From positions 1-63,596 of the forward strand of contig PMYL01000024.1 in the NCBI GenBank assembly GCA_003170825.1: a stretch of 63,596 bases of DNA, in the 5' to 3' direction. A program made the translations under genes and the position numbers. The notes beneath the pieces were generated by a model. It was not told where the DNA came from, did no database searches, and saw nothing but the letters and a program-made list of their open reading frames with translations. This DNA comes from Acidobacteriaceae bacterium (lineage in GTDB: Bacteria; Acidobacteriota; Terriglobia; Terriglobales; Acidobacteriaceae). Positions 1 through 9,513 of this stretch are shown in pieces. Numbering within the stretch: position 1 is the stretch's first letter; the number at the start of each line of letters is the position of its first letter.

Positions 1-1149
1 CCCGCGCAGTTGTGCTTCTTTGCCGGCGGCGTCTTTGGCGCGGTTTTGCTGGTGCGCAAGCAGTTCAGCGTGCAGGCCGTGGCGCCGTTAATCTACAACC
101 TTGGTACAATTGTGGGCGGCCTCCTGCTGGTCAAGCGGCTGGGCGTCTCTTCGCTGGCCATCGGCACGTTGGGCGGGGCCTTTCTGGGCCCGTTTCTGTT
201 GAACGCGTTCTTCGCCCGGCGGGCGGGCACGCGCTACCGCTTCCTGCTCGACTGGCGCGACCCTGGCCTGCGCGAATGGGTGCGGCTCTCGCTTCCGCTG
301 ATGGTGGGGGTTTCGCTGGTGAGCGCCGATAGCTGGATCATCGCCCACTTTGCTTCAAAGACAGACGGCGCGGTCTCGCTGATGACCTATGCCAAGCAGC
401 TCTTTACCGCGCCCATGGCCATGCTGGCCCAGGCGGCCGGCGTGGCCTCCATGCCCTTTTTCGCCAGCCTGTGGACCAAACAGCGCCACTACGAATTTGC
501 CACCGGCGTGGCCGACTCCGTCTCGCGCGTGGCCTCGCTGGGGTTGCTGACGGCTTCGGCCATGGTGGCGCTGGCCGTGCCGCTGGTGGAACTGCTGTTC
601 ATGGGCGGGCGTTTTTCCCTGATCGATGCGCGAGAGTGCGCCGGCTATTTTGCAATCTTCTCCATCAGCTTGTTTTTGTGGTCGGCGCAGGCCATCTATT
701 CACGCGCTTTTTATGCCGCCGGAAATATGTTTCTTCCCATGGCCGCCGGAACGGTGGTGACACTGGTCTCGCTGCCCATCTATTACTCGCTTTTTCACGG
801 GTACGGAGCCATCGGGCTGGCCGTCGCCTCCGACCTCGGCATTGCTCTGCAAACCGTGGTGTTGGCCGTGCTGCTTCACCGGCGGCGCATGGTTTCGCTG
901 GCGAGCCTGGACTATGCGGAGATGGGCCGGTGCCTGTTGGCGGCGGTTGGGAGCGGCGCTGGGGTTGGGGTGCTGTTCGGAGCCGTGGGCGGCGTGTTGC
1001 ACAGAATTTCTCCGGGTCAGGTTTACTGGATCGACCTGGCGGTGCTGCTGGCCGGGACGGCGCTTTGGATGGCCGTGGTGAAATGGGTGCTGGAAAAGAC
1101 CGGATCGGCGCTGCCCAGGGTGACGATGAGGCGGCTGGGTCTGGGCTGA
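1..1149 (+). CDS. murJ: Lipid II flippase MurJ/MviN, 3' part only
   Basis: The reading frame is open to the first base, so the N-terminal part of the gene lies outside the window; about 382 residues are visible out of the roughly 500 usual for the family. The protein is a string of hydrophobic segments. The stretch VAPLIYNLGTIVGGLLL matches the MurJ/MOP-fold exporter family. Family knowledge: MurJ sits in the inner membrane and flips lipid II to the periplasmic face for peptidoglycan synthesis. An internal TTG near base 10 could be mistaken for a start, but nothing supports initiation there. A hairpin follows the stop, so it is probably the last gene of its transcript. Confidence 0.85.
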   Translation, partial: PAQLCFFAGGVFGAVLLVRKQFSVQAVAPLIYNLGTIVGGLLLVKRLGVSSLAIGTLGGAFLGPFLLNAFFARRAGTRYRFLLDWRDPGLREWVRLSLPLMVGVSLVSADSWIIAHFASKTDGAVSLMTYAKQLFTAPMAMLAQAAGVASMPFFASLWTKQRHYEFATGVADSVSRVASLGLLTASAMVALAVPLVELLFMGGRFSLIDARECAGYFAIFSISLFLWSAQAIYSRAFYAAGNMFLPMAAGTVVTLVSLPIYYSLFHGYGAIGLAVASDLGIALQTVVLAVLLHRRRMVSLASLDYAEMGRCLLAAVGSGAGVGVLFGAVGGVLHRISPGQVYWIDLAVLLAGTALWMAVVKWVLEKTGSALPRVTMRRLGLG

Positions 1150-1226
1150 ACGGTCTGCGTAGCGGGTCGGAAGCACGCCTATTTGCCGTTCGGACAGACC
1201 GGCCAACAGCTGCCATCCCTCAACAG

Positions 1227-1262
1227 ACACAAACGCCCCCATATCGCCGGGGGCGCTTGTGT
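1227..1262. terminator. Hairpin between convergent murJ and bactofilin genes
   Basis: Two 14-base arms (1227-1240 and 1249-1262) pair with one G-T wobble around an 8-base loop. The hairpin lies between two convergent stop codons, so it could end both transcripts. No long T tract follows on either side. Confidence 0.55.
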
Positions 1263-1284
1263 TGGGCAGGGGCCTGAGACGCAA

Positions 1285-1782
1285 CTACAACTGGACCGGT
1301 TTGGGCGGTTCCGGCGCAACTGCGGCTGTCGGCCTGGTTTCGGCCTTGCGAATGTCGATGCCGCCCTTGAAGAAGGCGCCATCCTCGATGCTGATGCGAG
1401 CCGCGGTCACGTCACCGCTCAGAGAGCCCTCGCCACGGATGTCCACGCGGTCCGTGGCGGTGACATTGCCGCGAACCTTGCCCAGGACCACGAACTCGCG
1501 GGCGTTGATGCTTGCCGCTACCTGGCCGTTGCGGCCCACGGTGACGCGGTTGCCGGGAAGGTTGATGCTGCCCTCGACTTTGCCGTCGATAAACAGCGAC
1601 TCTGAGCCGGTGATTTCACCCTTGACGAACAGCCCTTTGCCGATGGTGGCCTGGTCGCCGGCCGAAACCGGGGAGCGGCCGGCGGATTCAGGGGCCGGTG
1701 CTGGCGGCACGGGGCGGGACGGCTCCGGTGGAGGGGTAAGGGTAATCGGTCCGGATTGGCTGGGTTTCCACATAGCGCTCAC
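1285..1782 (-). CDS. Bactofilin (polymer-forming cytoskeletal protein)
   Basis: 165 residues. A proline-rich, low-complexity N-terminus of about 40 residues precedes a bactofilin core of short beta-helical repeats, for example VEGSINLPGNRVTVGRNG and VRGNVTATDRVDIRGEG. The tail is again proline-rich. This three-part layout is typical of the DUF583 family, whose members assemble into nucleotide-free filaments that organise cell-wall enzymes or cell shape. Start: GTG at 1782, preceded at about 6 bases by AAGGA; the in-frame ATG three codons later has no better ribosome site. The gene is convergent with murJ and divergent from rnr. Confidence 0.9.
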   Translation of the reverse strand: MSAMWKPSQSGPITLTPPPEPSRPVPPAPAPESAGRSPVSAGDQATIGKGLFVKGEITGSESLFIDGKVEGSINLPGNRVTVGRNGQVAASINAREFVVLGKVRGNVTATDRVDIRGEGSLSGDVTAARISIEDGAFFKGGIDIRKAETRPTAAVAPEPPKPVQL

Positions 1783-2131
1783 GGTGTTTCCTTTTCTGTC
1801 CTGGAGGGACTGGGCTGGTAAGGCAGGGCCATTGCCGTGGACCCAAGAATCTGAATGTGCGGACAGCCGGGCAATCTGCCTTCGGCGACCCCGCTTACGG
1901 CCACAACTAGGAGTCTACTCTTTGCGGTCCGCTCAGGATATTGCGTCCCCGTTATTTTTAGACAGCGCGCGCGGTTTTATCGAGTACACGGCTGCACCCG
2001 AGCGACCGGTTGCCAACTGTGACAACAATGCGGCAGGCCGGCGGAAAGCAAAGTCGCATTCCACTCTTTGCCGCGCGGTGCGGCAAGGCCAGGTGCTGCA
2101 TACAGGCCTGCCAATAGCCTACTCTTGAGCT
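1783..2131. other. Divergent intergenic region, bactofilin / rnr
   Basis: About 350 bases with no convincing reading frame. It must hold the promoters of both divergent genes. A more A+T-rich patch around 1910-1965 is the likeliest promoter location, but no clean -35/-10 pair stands out on either strand. Confidence 0.4.
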
Positions 2132-4789
2132 ATGACCGATCGTGAACTGGTGGCGCGGATTGCCCGCTCTGCCGGCGGAAAGGCCGGATACAAGCAATTG
2201 GTCCGCGAACTGAGCCTGGGCGGCGGACGGGAGCGGCGCCTGCTGCTGGAGCAACTGGCCCGGCTGACCGCGCGCGGTGAGCTGACCAAGCTGGATCGCG
2301 AGCACTGGAGCATTCCAAAGCCGCTTGGCACGCGCGACAACCTGGCTGCCGGGCGGCTGGACCTGCATCGCGACGGCTACGGCTTTGTGCGGCCCAACCG
2401 AAGGTCCGCCGTGGCGGAAGCGCGGCAGGCCTCCCAGACGAATTCGCCCCAGGAAGACATCTTCATCCCCCCCGACGAGATCAACGGCGCCATGCAGGGC
2501 GACCAGGTGCTGGTGGAACTGGACCCTCCCAAGGCCGATGGGCGCAGGATGGGCCGCATTGTTCGCGTGCTGGAGCGCCGCAACCCCACCGTGGTCGGCG
2601 TCTTCCACTATGCGCGATACGACCGCGAGCCGGGACACACAGTTGTGCCGTTCGACGAGCGGATGACGCAGCCCATTCTGATCCCCGCCGGGCAGGAGCT
2701 TCCTGTGGCCAGCGAAGCAGCCACGCCGCACCGCGTACTCGGCAGTGAAGCCACGGCTGGCGCAGTGCACGACGATCTGGAAGGGCTGGTGGTCGACGTT
2801 GAAATCACCAGCTGGCCCACGCCAACGCGGCCGCCGGTTGGCCGGGTGATCGAGGTGCTGGGAGATCCGGACGACTTCGGCGTGGATGTCGAAATGATGA
2901 TCCGCAAGCACCAGTTGCCGCGGGTTTTTCCAGAGAAAGTTCTGGCCGAAGCGCGCAGCGTGGCTCACCTGGACGAGGAGGAAATTGCAACCCGGCGCGA
3001 TTTTCGTTCGCTGCCTATCGTGACCATCGACGGCGAGACGGCCCGCGACTTCGACGACGCGGTGCTGGTGACCGAGCGCGAAGGCGGCGGCTACGAGCTG
3101 CAGGTGCATATCGCCGACGTAGCCGAGTATGTGCGCGAGGGGACGGACCTCGACCTGGAGGCGCGGCTGCGCGGAACCAGCGTCTACTTTCCCGATCGCG
3201 CCATTCCCATGCTGCCGCAGGAACTTTCTACCGGCATCTGCAGCCTGCGCCCCGGTGAGGACCGGCTCGTTCTGAGCTGCATCATGCAACTCGATTCCAC
3301 CGGCCGCATCGAGAGCTACGAGATCGTCGAAGGCGTCATTCGCTCCGCCGCGCGGATGACTTATACAGAAGTGACCGAAATCCTTGGCCAAAACGAAAAT
3401 CTCAACCAAAACGGAAAAGCGCGGAAGCGCCTCGAAGGCGACGCCGAGGCCCGCGCGCGCCACGCCGCGCTCGTCCCTGAGTTCGAACGGATGCGCCTGC
3501 TGGCCGGGCTGATGAACAAGCGCCGCGAGGAGCGGGGCAGCATCGACTTCGACCTGCCCGAGCCGGTGATCGAGTTCGACGAGCAAGGCCAGATGCACGG
3601 CATAACCCGCGCCGAGCGCACCTGGGCCAACCGGCTGATCGAGGAGTTCATGCTGGCGGCCAACGAGTGCGTGGCCACCTGGCTTGAAGACCTGGGGGCG
3701 CCGTCGCTTTACCGCATCCACGAGAAGCCGGAACCGCGCCGTGTGGTCCAGTTTGAGGAGCTGGCCGCCAGCTTCGGCTACTCGCTCGGCCTCGGCGCTC
3801 TGCCGGTCAAGCGCATCCAGACCCGCGGCGAGCGGCGAGACGCCCACGGCCGCGGGCGCAATCCCCGGATGCACGAGGTGCCCGAAGACATTCCCGTCAC
3901 GCCGCGCATGTATCAGAAGCTTGCCTCCCGCATCGAGGGCAAGCCGGAGGAGCGGATTCTCAGCTACCTGATGCTGCGCTCGCTCAAGCAGGCGCGCTAC
4001 TCCGAGATCAATGAAGGCCACTTTGCGCTGGCCGCGCCTAGCTACACGCACTTCACCTCACCCATTCGGCGCTACCCGGACCTGATTGTGCATCGCATTA
4101 CGAAGGCGCTGCTGCGGGAGGGCGTTAGCGGCGAGGGCGCAGTGGCCGTGGGCCGCCACAGCTCGCCGTGGACGCATCCGAATGAAGGCGGGCAGTCGAG
4201 CGGTACGTTTTCCCACCCTAGCCGCAAAGACAAGAACGCGGCGAGGGTGGGGCACCCAGTGGGAGGGATTTTCGCTGGGGAGCCGCCGATTCCGGAGGCC
4301 GAACTGGCGCAGATCGCCGAGGAGACCAGCCTGACCGAGCGCCGCGCCGCCGAGGCCGAGCGGGAACTGGTCGAATGGAAGAAGGTTCGCTTCATGCAGG
4401 ACCGGGTGGGCGAGGAGTTTGCCGCCCTGGTGCTGAACCCGGCCAAATTCGGGCTGTTTGTCGAGTTGACCGACCTCTTCGTCGAGGGGCTGGTGCCCAT
4501 CGATTCGCTGCGCGACGACCGCTATACCTGGCGCGAGAACACCCACGAGATTATCGGCGAGCGCACCGGCCGCCGCTTCCGCGCCGGCGACCGGGTGCAG
4601 GTGATCCTCGACCGCATTCTGGCCCAGGAACGCAAACTTCAGTTCTCGATTGTGGAGGAAGGCCTGCCGCTATCCGGCAAGAAGGCCGCCAAGTCCCCGC
4701 CTAGGCCGAAGAAAAGCAAGCGCATGGACGCCGCCGCGCCAGGATCAAAGGCGAAGAAGCGGTTCGGGAAAAAAGGCAAGTGGCACTGA
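2132..4789 (+). CDS. rnr: Ribonuclease R (3'-5' exoribonuclease)
   Basis: 885 residues, slightly longer than typical RNase R. An N-terminal winged-helix and cold-shock region is followed by the RNB catalytic domain. Its active-site motif TIDGETARDFDDAVLV lies near residues 298-313 and carries the aspartates that bind Mg2+. HFTSPIRRYPDLIVHR lies near residue 638. An S1 domain and a lysine-rich tail end the protein. RNase R degrades structured RNA processively. Odd feature: the variable loop between RNB and S1 carries an extra low-complexity segment, and residues 693-709 are encoded by a palindromic dispersed repeat (4209-4257). The frame stays open through it. The ATG start has only a weak ribosome site. 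Confidence 0.93.
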   Translation: MTDRELVARIARSAGGKAGYKQLVRELSLGGGRERRLLLEQLARLTARGELTKLDREHWSIPKPLGTRDNLAAGRLDLHRDGYGFVRPNRRSAVAEARQASQTNSPQEDIFIPPDEINGAMQGDQVLVELDPPKADGRRMGRIVRVLERRNPTVVGVFHYARYDREPGHTVVPFDERMTQPILIPAGQELPVASEAATPHRVLGSEATAGAVHDDLEGLVVDVEITSWPTPTRPPVGRVIEVLGDPDDFGVDVEMMIRKHQLPRVFPEKVLAEARSVAHLDEEEIATRRDFRSLPIVTIDGETARDFDDAVLVTEREGGGYELQVHIADVAEYVREGTDLDLEARLRGTSVYFPDRAIPMLPQELSTGICSLRPGEDRLVLSCIMQLDSTGRIESYEIVEGVIRSAARMTYTEVTEILGQNENLNQNGKARKRLEGDAEARARHAALVPEFERMRLLAGLMNKRREERGSIDFDLPEPVIEFDEQGQMHGITRAERTWANRLIEEFMLAANECVATWLEDLGAPSLYRIHEKPEPRRVVQFEELAASFGYSLGLGALPVKRIQTRGERRDAHGRGRNPRMHEVPEDIPVTPRMYQKLASRIEGKPEERILSYLMLRSLKQARYSEINEGHFALAAPSYTHFTSPIRRYPDLIVHRITKALLREGVSGEGAVAVGRHSSPWTHPNEGGQSSGTFSHPSRKDKNAARVGHPVGGIFAGEPPIPEAELAQIAEETSLTERRAAEAERELVEWKKVRFMQDRVGEEFAALVLNPAKFGLFVELTDLFVEGLVPIDSLRDDRYTWRENTHEIIGERTGRRFRAGDRVQVILDRILAQERKLQFSIVEEGLPLSGKKAAKSPPRPKKSKRMDAAAPGSKAKKRFGKKGKWH
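4209..4257. repeat. Palindromic dispersed repeat inside rnr
   Basis: This element reads TTTCCCACC, an inverted-repeat core, then GGTGGGGCACCC. The same ends and spacing occur in the intergenic copy at 10032-10081. Here it sits inside the rnr reading frame without breaking it and encodes residues 693-709, in the loop between the RNB and S1 domains. Confidence 0.75.
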
Positions 4790-4824
4790 GGCCTCACGGT
4801 CCCCAGCGCCACAAGCGGTGAGGC

Positions 4825-5196
4825 TTAGAAGCCCTGGGAGCCTGCTTGCTTTTCCGCCAGGTTGCCGATAAACGGCAGCTTGAAGCGCTGGCCATTCAAA
4901 GCCTTGATCAGGACAATCACCCAAATCACAAGGAACCCCAGGCCGACAAACGGGATGAGTATCCATCCGACAATGGGAATGACCGTGAGCACGACGTTGG
5001 CGGCGATGGCGGCAATGCTCAGGAAGATGGACTGCCAGGAGTGGAAACGCACGTAGGAGTTCTTGTTAAAGGGCTCGACGATCAGGAAGATGATCGCCGG
5101 GATGAACGTGACGTAGGCCAGTGCTCCGGCAGCATTGTCGGTGAGGCCGGACTGCGCGTTGGACTGGTTGGGATCAGGTTGCGTGGATTCGGACAC
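4825..5196 (-). CDS. DUF4870 membrane protein, paralogue 1
   Basis: 123 residues. A polar N-terminus (SGLTDNAAGALAY) is followed by three hydrophobic segments, with the signature YVRFHSWQSIF between the first two and ALNGQRFKLPFIG at the C-terminal end. These are the hallmarks of DUF4870, a small inner-membrane family of unknown function. It is the first of four similar genes on the same strand (4825-6994). A GGAGCTACC ribosome site precedes the ATG. The four have separate leaders, so they look like tandem paralogues rather than one tight operon. Confidence 0.85.
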   Translation of the reverse strand: MSESTQPDPNQSNAQSGLTDNAAGALAYVTFIPAIIFLIVEPFNKNSYVRFHSWQSIFLSIAAIAANVVLTVIPIVGWILIPFVGLGFLVIWVIVLIKALNGQRFKLPFIGNLAEKQAGSQGF

Positions 5197-5358
5197 GGTA
5201 GCTCCTTTGAGGTTGAGTTCAAGCTATTGCGATGATTTGCCCTGATTCGTGACAAAGCGGAACGCTGGAGGAGTTGCTAACCGCAAGGTAACGTATCGAA
5301 AAGAGTGCACGACGGCCGCGTGGAGGCCTTCCTCGTGCTTGCTGTGGCCCTCGGGGTG

Positions 5359-5718
5359 TTACCCGTTGGCCTGCTTCTCGGCGAGGGCGCCGATGATGGG
5401 CAGCTTGAAACGCTTGCCGTTCACTGCCTTGAGCGCGCAAAGAATCCACAGTAACAACCAGAAGAGCAAGATGAGCACTGTGACGGGCACAAAAAGGCGT
5501 GCCCCAAGCACTCCGCTGGACTCAAAGACAAAATTCAGCACATAGTTGATGATCACCGCAACAAAGGTTAGCAAGATGGATTGCCAAGCGTGGAAGCGGA
5601 CAAAGGAGCTCTTCTTGTAGGGAACAAGGACCAGGAACGCGATTGCCGGAACGGGCGTGAGGTAAGCGATTGCGCCAACGGCATTGTCAGAGAGGCCAGA
5701 CGGATTCGGTTCGGACAT
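5359..5718 (-). CDS. DUF4870 membrane protein, paralogue 2
   Basis: 119 residues with the same pattern as its neighbours: SGLSDNAVGAIAYLTPVPA at the start, VRFHAWQSILL after the first membrane segment, and VNGKRFKLPIIGALAEKQ at the end. The middle loop is longer and more charged than in paralogue 1. Function unknown; membrane location is inferred from the three hydrophobic stretches. The ribosome site AAAGGAATCACT precedes the ATG. The upstream region at 5866-5918 is nearly identical to that of the next paralogue. Confidence 0.85.
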   Translation of the reverse strand: MSEPNPSGLSDNAVGAIAYLTPVPAIAFLVLVPYKKSSFVRFHAWQSILLTFVAVIINYVLNFVFESSGVLGARLFVPVTVLILLFWLLLWILCALKAVNGKRFKLPIIGALAEKQANG

Positions 5719-5865
5719 AGTGATTCCTTTCGTGGTTGAGAATGGACTGCTTGCAACGAGTGCTTCGCGCCTTGCCCGGACTCAGCAAACCGGGGAAAAT
5801 CCGGAAAACTCTTGTGCTGAAGGCGAGGACTTGAGACGAGATAAGAGAAAACGGTAGCGCAGACG

Positions 5866-5918
5866 ATTGTCAAGCGGAATTTCTGCGAGGGAGCGCGGAT
5901 TGATGTCTGTGGCGAGGA
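5866..5918 (-). promoter_or_regulatory. Duplicated leader with TTGACA box upstream of DUF4870 paralogue 2
   Basis: A 53-base block that recurs with only about half a dozen differences at 6509-6561, each time upstream of a DUF4870 gene. On the coding strand it ends in CGCTTGACAAT (-35-like TTGACA at 5873-5868). An A+T-rich stretch about 16 bases further on (TTTTCT) is a poor -10 candidate. The promoter role is inferred from position, the TTGACA box and conservation. Confidence 0.5.
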
Positions 5919-5948
5919 AATTCCCTGGCAGGAGAAGCGAATGCAGGA

Positions 5949-5970
5949 ACGGCCTCCGAACGGAGGCCGT
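5949..5970. terminator. Hairpin downstream of DUF4870 paralogue 3
   Basis: A perfect 10-base stem (ACGGCCTCCG / CGGAGGCCGT) with a 2-base loop, just past the stop of the 5996-6361 gene. A short T-containing run follows on the minus strand. It probably separates paralogues 3 and 2 transcriptionally. Confidence 0.55.
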
Positions 5971-5995
5971 CTCGATGGTTGTGGCAAGGAACTGG

Positions 5996-6361
5996 TTACT
6001 TGTTGGCCAGCTTCTCGGCGGGGGCGCCGATAATCGGGAGCTTGAAGCGCTTGCCGTTCAAAGCATTGACCGCACACAAGATCCATATGAGGATCCAGAA
6101 AATCCAGATTAGCCAAGTGAGGGCAAGAAAGACAACAGCGGCGGATCCCAAATATACGTTAAACGCCAGGACAATGCTCAGAACGATGCTGACGACGACC
6201 GCCGCAACGTTGATAAAAATGGACTGCCAGGCGTGGAAGCGTACGTAGGGACTCGCATTGTAAGGCGGGAGGACCAGGAAAACAATCGCCGGAACAAAGG
6301 TGATGTAGGCGATTGCGCCGACGACGTTGTCAGAGATGCCAGATTGATTGGTTTCAGACAC
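5996..6361 (-). CDS. DUF4870 membrane protein, paralogue 3
   Basis: 121 residues. It shows the family pattern SGISDNVVGAIAYITFVPA, YVRFHAWQSIFI and LNGKRFKLPIIGAPAEKL. The central hydrophobic segment is unusually rich in valine and isoleucine. The ribosome site AAAGGAGCTACGGT precedes the ATG. It has its own duplicated leader upstream (6509-6561) and a hairpin downstream (5949-5970), so it is likely transcribed alone. Function unknown. Confidence 0.85.
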   Translation of the reverse strand: MSETNQSGISDNVVGAIAYITFVPAIVFLVLPPYNASPYVRFHAWQSIFINVAAVVVSIVLSIVLAFNVYLGSAAVVFLALTWLIWIFWILIWILCAVNALNGKRFKLPIIGAPAEKLANK

Positions 6362-6508
6362 CGTAGCTCCTTTGGGGTTGAGACTCTACTGCGGAACCGG
6401 ATGCATCACGCTCAAGCCCGGGCGAGCAAAAAGGGCACGATCCCGGGGTGCCGATGCGCAAGTTGGGCGTAAAGATGGAACGAGATAAGGAAAGCCCCAA
6501 TGCACGAA

Positions 6509-6561
6509 ATTGTCAAGCGGGATTTCTGCGAGAGTGCGCGGATTGTTGTCTGCAGCGAGAA
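6509..6561 (-). promoter_or_regulatory. Duplicated leader with TTGACA box upstream of DUF4870 paralogue 3
   Basis: Second copy of the 53-base leader at 5866-5918. It keeps TTGACA (6516-6511) and the shared downstream sequence TTATCTCGT. Conservation of this non-coding block between paralogues suggests it was duplicated with the gene and kept for expression. Confidence 0.5.
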
Positions 6562-6637
6562 AAAAGCTCATAGAGGGCAAATGCAAGTCAGCCCCCGCGC
6601 GGGGACCGTTTCAGGTTTGCCCTGGCCGGGAGGTAAG

Positions 6638-6994
6638 CTACCGGTTGGCCTGCTTCTCGGCCAGCCCGCCAACGATGGGCAGATTGATGCGCTTGCCGTT
6701 GAAGGCGCCGACGAACACGATGACCAGGATGACGAAGAAGGCGAGATCCACCAATTGCCACAGCGTCAAGGTGAGGAAGACGACAGATGGAACGAGGTTT
6801 TGTACGACCCCGACCAGAATATGCACCACCGCCCAGGCAACGAAAAAGAAGATCGACTGCCAGGCGTGGAAGCGGACATAGGAGCTTCTCTTGAAGGGTT
6901 CAACGATCAGGAAGACGATTGCCGGGATGATCGTGATGTAGGCGAGGCCGCCTGCGGCATTGTCTGAGAGGCCAGACGGATTCGGATCGGACAT
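6638..6994 (-). CDS. DUF4870 membrane protein, paralogue 4
   Basis: 118 residues from the ATG at 6994, chosen because AAAGGAG lies 5 bases upstream and the sequence then matches the other paralogues (MSDPNPSGLSDNAAGGLAY). The reading frame stays open upstream but that part is not family-like. Signature segments: YVRFHAWQSIFF and FNGKRINLPIVGGLAEKQ. Three membrane segments. Function unknown. It is the most upstream of the four tandem genes and lacks the 53-base duplicated leader. Confidence 0.85.
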   Translation of the reverse strand: MSDPNPSGLSDNAAGGLAYITIIPAIVFLIVEPFKRSSYVRFHAWQSIFFFVAWAVVHILVGVVQNLVPSVVFLTLTLWQLVDLAFFVILVIVFVGAFNGKRINLPIVGGLAEKQANR

Positions 6995-7217
6995 AGTAAC
7001 TCCTTTTAGGCGAGGCTGCTGGATCGGAGATTGACCGCTACCGGAAAGCCGACAGAGCGTCAAGAAAATTGTGGGCCTGGTGGAGAGAATCGGTCCGGTC
7101 AGATTTGCTCAGGTAGCGATGCATCTCGGCAGGATTGCCAGTTCCGGGCAGCCCATGCCAACCGCCGCAAGCTGCAGCGCACCCCATCCAATACAATGGG
7201 GTTTGGGAGCGTCCATC

Positions 7218-7490
7218 ATGGCACACACGGTTTTTTGCGTTCGCAACAAGAAGGAGATGGAGGGCCTGGACGAACCGCCCTTTGACTCGGAGTTCGGTCA
7301 AAAGATATTCAAGAACGTCTCCAAGGCGGCCTGGGCCGAGTGGGTAGACCGGCAGAAGATGCTCCTGAACGAGTACCGGCTACAGCCCTGGACTCCGTCG
7401 GCGCAGACGTTTTTGGTCGAGCAGATGGAAGAGTTCTTCTTCGGGTCTGGCTCGGCGCTGCCCTCGGACTTCGTTCCGCCGTCCCACTGA
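7218..7490 (+). CDS. yggX: Fe(2+)-trafficking / oxidative damage protection protein
   Basis: 90 residues from the ATG at 7218, the usual length for the YggX family. Family features are all present: [17 protein letters not shown] at the start with the conserved cysteine at residue 7, [20 protein letters not shown], and [14 protein letters not shown]. Family knowledge: YggX proteins limit damage to iron-sulfur clusters and bind ferrous iron. The frame stays open upstream but is not conserved-looking. A GGGAG ribosome site lies just before the start. Confidence 0.9.
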   Translation: MAHTVFCVRNKKEMEGLDEPPFDSEFGQKIFKNVSKAAWAEWVDRQKMLLNEYRLQPWTPSAQTFLVEQMEEFFFGSGSALPSDFVPPSH

Positions 7491-7680
7491 CACCATCAGG
7501 TGGCCGGCAGCCTGCTTTGAAAGGCCCGGCCATCGCAACGCCGCGGCCTGGCATGGCGATCTGGCGCCCGATGCCGCTGGTAGAATGGAAGTTGCCGCAA
7601 TGCGCGGCAACTCGCCCACCTGGCGCCCTCCCCCAACCCCATGGCCTCTTTGGCCGAACAAGAGAAGGAAAAACCTCCCT

Positions 7681-9498
7681 GTGACCCAGACGATACGCAA
7701 TATCGCCATCATCGCCCATGTTGACCACGGAAAGACCACGCTGGTGGACGCCATGCTGCGGCAGTCGGGAACCTTCCGCGCCAACGAGCAGGTGGCTGAC
7801 CGGGTGATGGACTCGAACGAGCTGGAGCGGGAGCGCGGCATCACCATCCTGGCCAAGAACACTGCCATCGTCTTCGAAGGCGGCAAGATCAACATTGTGG
7901 ATACGCCGGGCCACGCCGACTTTGGCGGCGAGGTGGAACGAGCTCTGAAGATGGTGGATGGGGTGATGCTGCTGGTGGACGCGGCCGAGGGCCCGCTGCC
8001 GCAGACCCGCTACGTACTGGCCAAGGCGCTCGAAGCCAAACTGCTGCCCATCGTGGTGATCAACAAAATCGACCGCCCCGACGCCCGGCCGCAGGAAGTC
8101 CTGAACGAGATTTACGACCTGTTCATCGACCTCGATGCGGACGAGTCACAACTGGATTTTCCGGTGCTCTACACGGTGGCCAAGGCGGGCACGGCGACGC
8201 TCGATATGGCCACGCCGGGCGTGAACCTGCAGCCGCTCTTTGAGACTATCGTCTCGACGATTCCGCCAGCCACCGGCGACGCGGACGGCACGTTGCAGAT
8301 TCTGGTCACCAATCTCGATTATTCGGATTATTTTGGCCGCATCGCCATCTGCCGCGTCTTCCAGGGCACGCTGCACTTCGGCGACGACGTGACCATCTCC
8401 AAGCGCGACGGCAGCTTGCAGAAGACGCGCATCACCAAGCTCTTCACCTTCAGTGGCCTCAAGCGTACGGAGATCGCCGAAACCACCATGGGTGACATTG
8501 TGGCCGTGGCCGGCGTGGAGGGCATTACCATCGGCGAGACCATCACCAGCGTCGAGAACCCGTCGCCGCTGCCGCTGATCGTGATCGACGAGCCGACCAT
8601 CGCCATCCAGTTCAGCGTGAACAATTCGCCGTTTGCAGGCCGCGAGGGCCAGTACGTGACCAGCCGCAACCTGCGCGAGCGCCTGGAAAAGGAGTTGCTG
8701 ACCAACGTCAGCATTCGCGTCGAAGACACCGGCTCGCCGGACAGCTTCAAGGTGCTGGGCCGCGGCGAGCTGCAACTGGCGATTCTGATTGAGATGATGC
8801 GCCGCGAGAGTTTTGAGTTAATGGCCGGGCGGCCGGAGATCGTCACCAAAATGGTGGACGGCGTGCGCATGGAGCCGGTCGAGCATCTGACCGTCGACGT
8901 GCCCGAGGCCTACACCGGCACGGTGATCGAGAAGCTCGGCCCGCGCAAGGGCGAGATGACCAAGATGCACAATCATGGCTCGGGCCGCGTGCGCATGGAG
9001 TTTCGCGTGCCCAGCCGCGGGCTCATCGGCCTGCGCAGCGAGATGCTGACCGAGACGCGCGGAACCATTGTCATGAACGCGCTCTTCGACGGCTATATGC
9101 CTTACCAGGGCGAGATCCCGCAGCGGCCCACCGGCGCGCTGATCTCCGACCGCCAGGGGCTGACCACGACTTATTCGTTGAATGGCCTGCAAGAACGCGG
9201 AATGTTGTTTGTGGGCGCGGGCGTCGAGGTCTACGAGGGGATGATCGTCGGCGAGCACTCGCGCGACAAGGACCTGGACGTGAACGTGGTGCGCGAAAAA
9301 CACATGACCAACATGCGCGCCTCCAGCGCGGATGAGGCCATCCGGCTGGTGCCATACAGGAACCTCAATTTAGAGCAGGCCATCGAGTTTATCGCCGAGG
9401 ATGAGATGGTCGAGGTCACGCCCAAGTCGCTGCGCCTGCGCAAAAAGGTATTGCAGCAAAATCGCCGGCCCAAACGGTGGGAGAAGAACGCCGAATAA
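7681..9498 (+). CDS. typA: Ribosome-associated GTPase TypA/BipA
   Basis: 605 residues from the GTG at 7681, matching the usual BipA length. An open frame upstream is not conserved. The translation-factor GTPase motifs are clear: AHVDHGKTT (P loop), ERGITI (switch I), [16 protein letters not shown] (G3) and NKIDRPDA (G4). Elongation-factor-like domains 2 and 3 follow, then the BipA-specific C-terminal region ([20 protein letters not shown]). BipA binds the ribosome and helps 50S assembly under stress and cold. The start is supported by agreement with the family; AAGGA lies 11 bases upstream, a little far. Confidence 0.93.
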   Translation: MTQTIRNIAIIAHVDHGKTTLVDAMLRQSGTFRANEQVADRVMDSNELERERGITILAKNTAIVFEGGKINIVDTPGHADFGGEVERALKMVDGVMLLVDAAEGPLPQTRYVLAKALEAKLLPIVVINKIDRPDARPQEVLNEIYDLFIDLDADESQLDFPVLYTVAKAGTATLDMATPGVNLQPLFETIVSTIPPATGDADGTLQILVTNLDYSDYFGRIAICRVFQGTLHFGDDVTISKRDGSLQKTRITKLFTFSGLKRTEIAETTMGDIVAVAGVEGITIGETITSVENPSPLPLIVIDEPTIAIQFSVNNSPFAGREGQYVTSRNLRERLEKELLTNVSIRVEDTGSPDSFKVLGRGELQLAILIEMMRRESFELMAGRPEIVTKMVDGVRMEPVEHLTVDVPEAYTGTVIEKLGPRKGEMTKMHNHGSGRVRMEFRVPSRGLIGLRSEMLTETRGTIVMNALFDGYMPYQGEIPQRPTGALISDRQGLTTTYSLNGLQERGMLFVGAGVEVYEGMIVGEHSRDKDLDVNVVREKHMTNMRASSADEAIRLVPYRNLNLEQAIEFIAEDEMVEVTPKSLRLRKKVLQQNRRPKRWEKNAE

Positions 9499-9513
9499 AG
9501 TTTGGGGCAGCGC

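Noticed and set aside
1958..4051. 697-residue open frame antisense to rnr
   Set aside because: Opposite strand of a clear RNase R gene; shadow effect of high GC.
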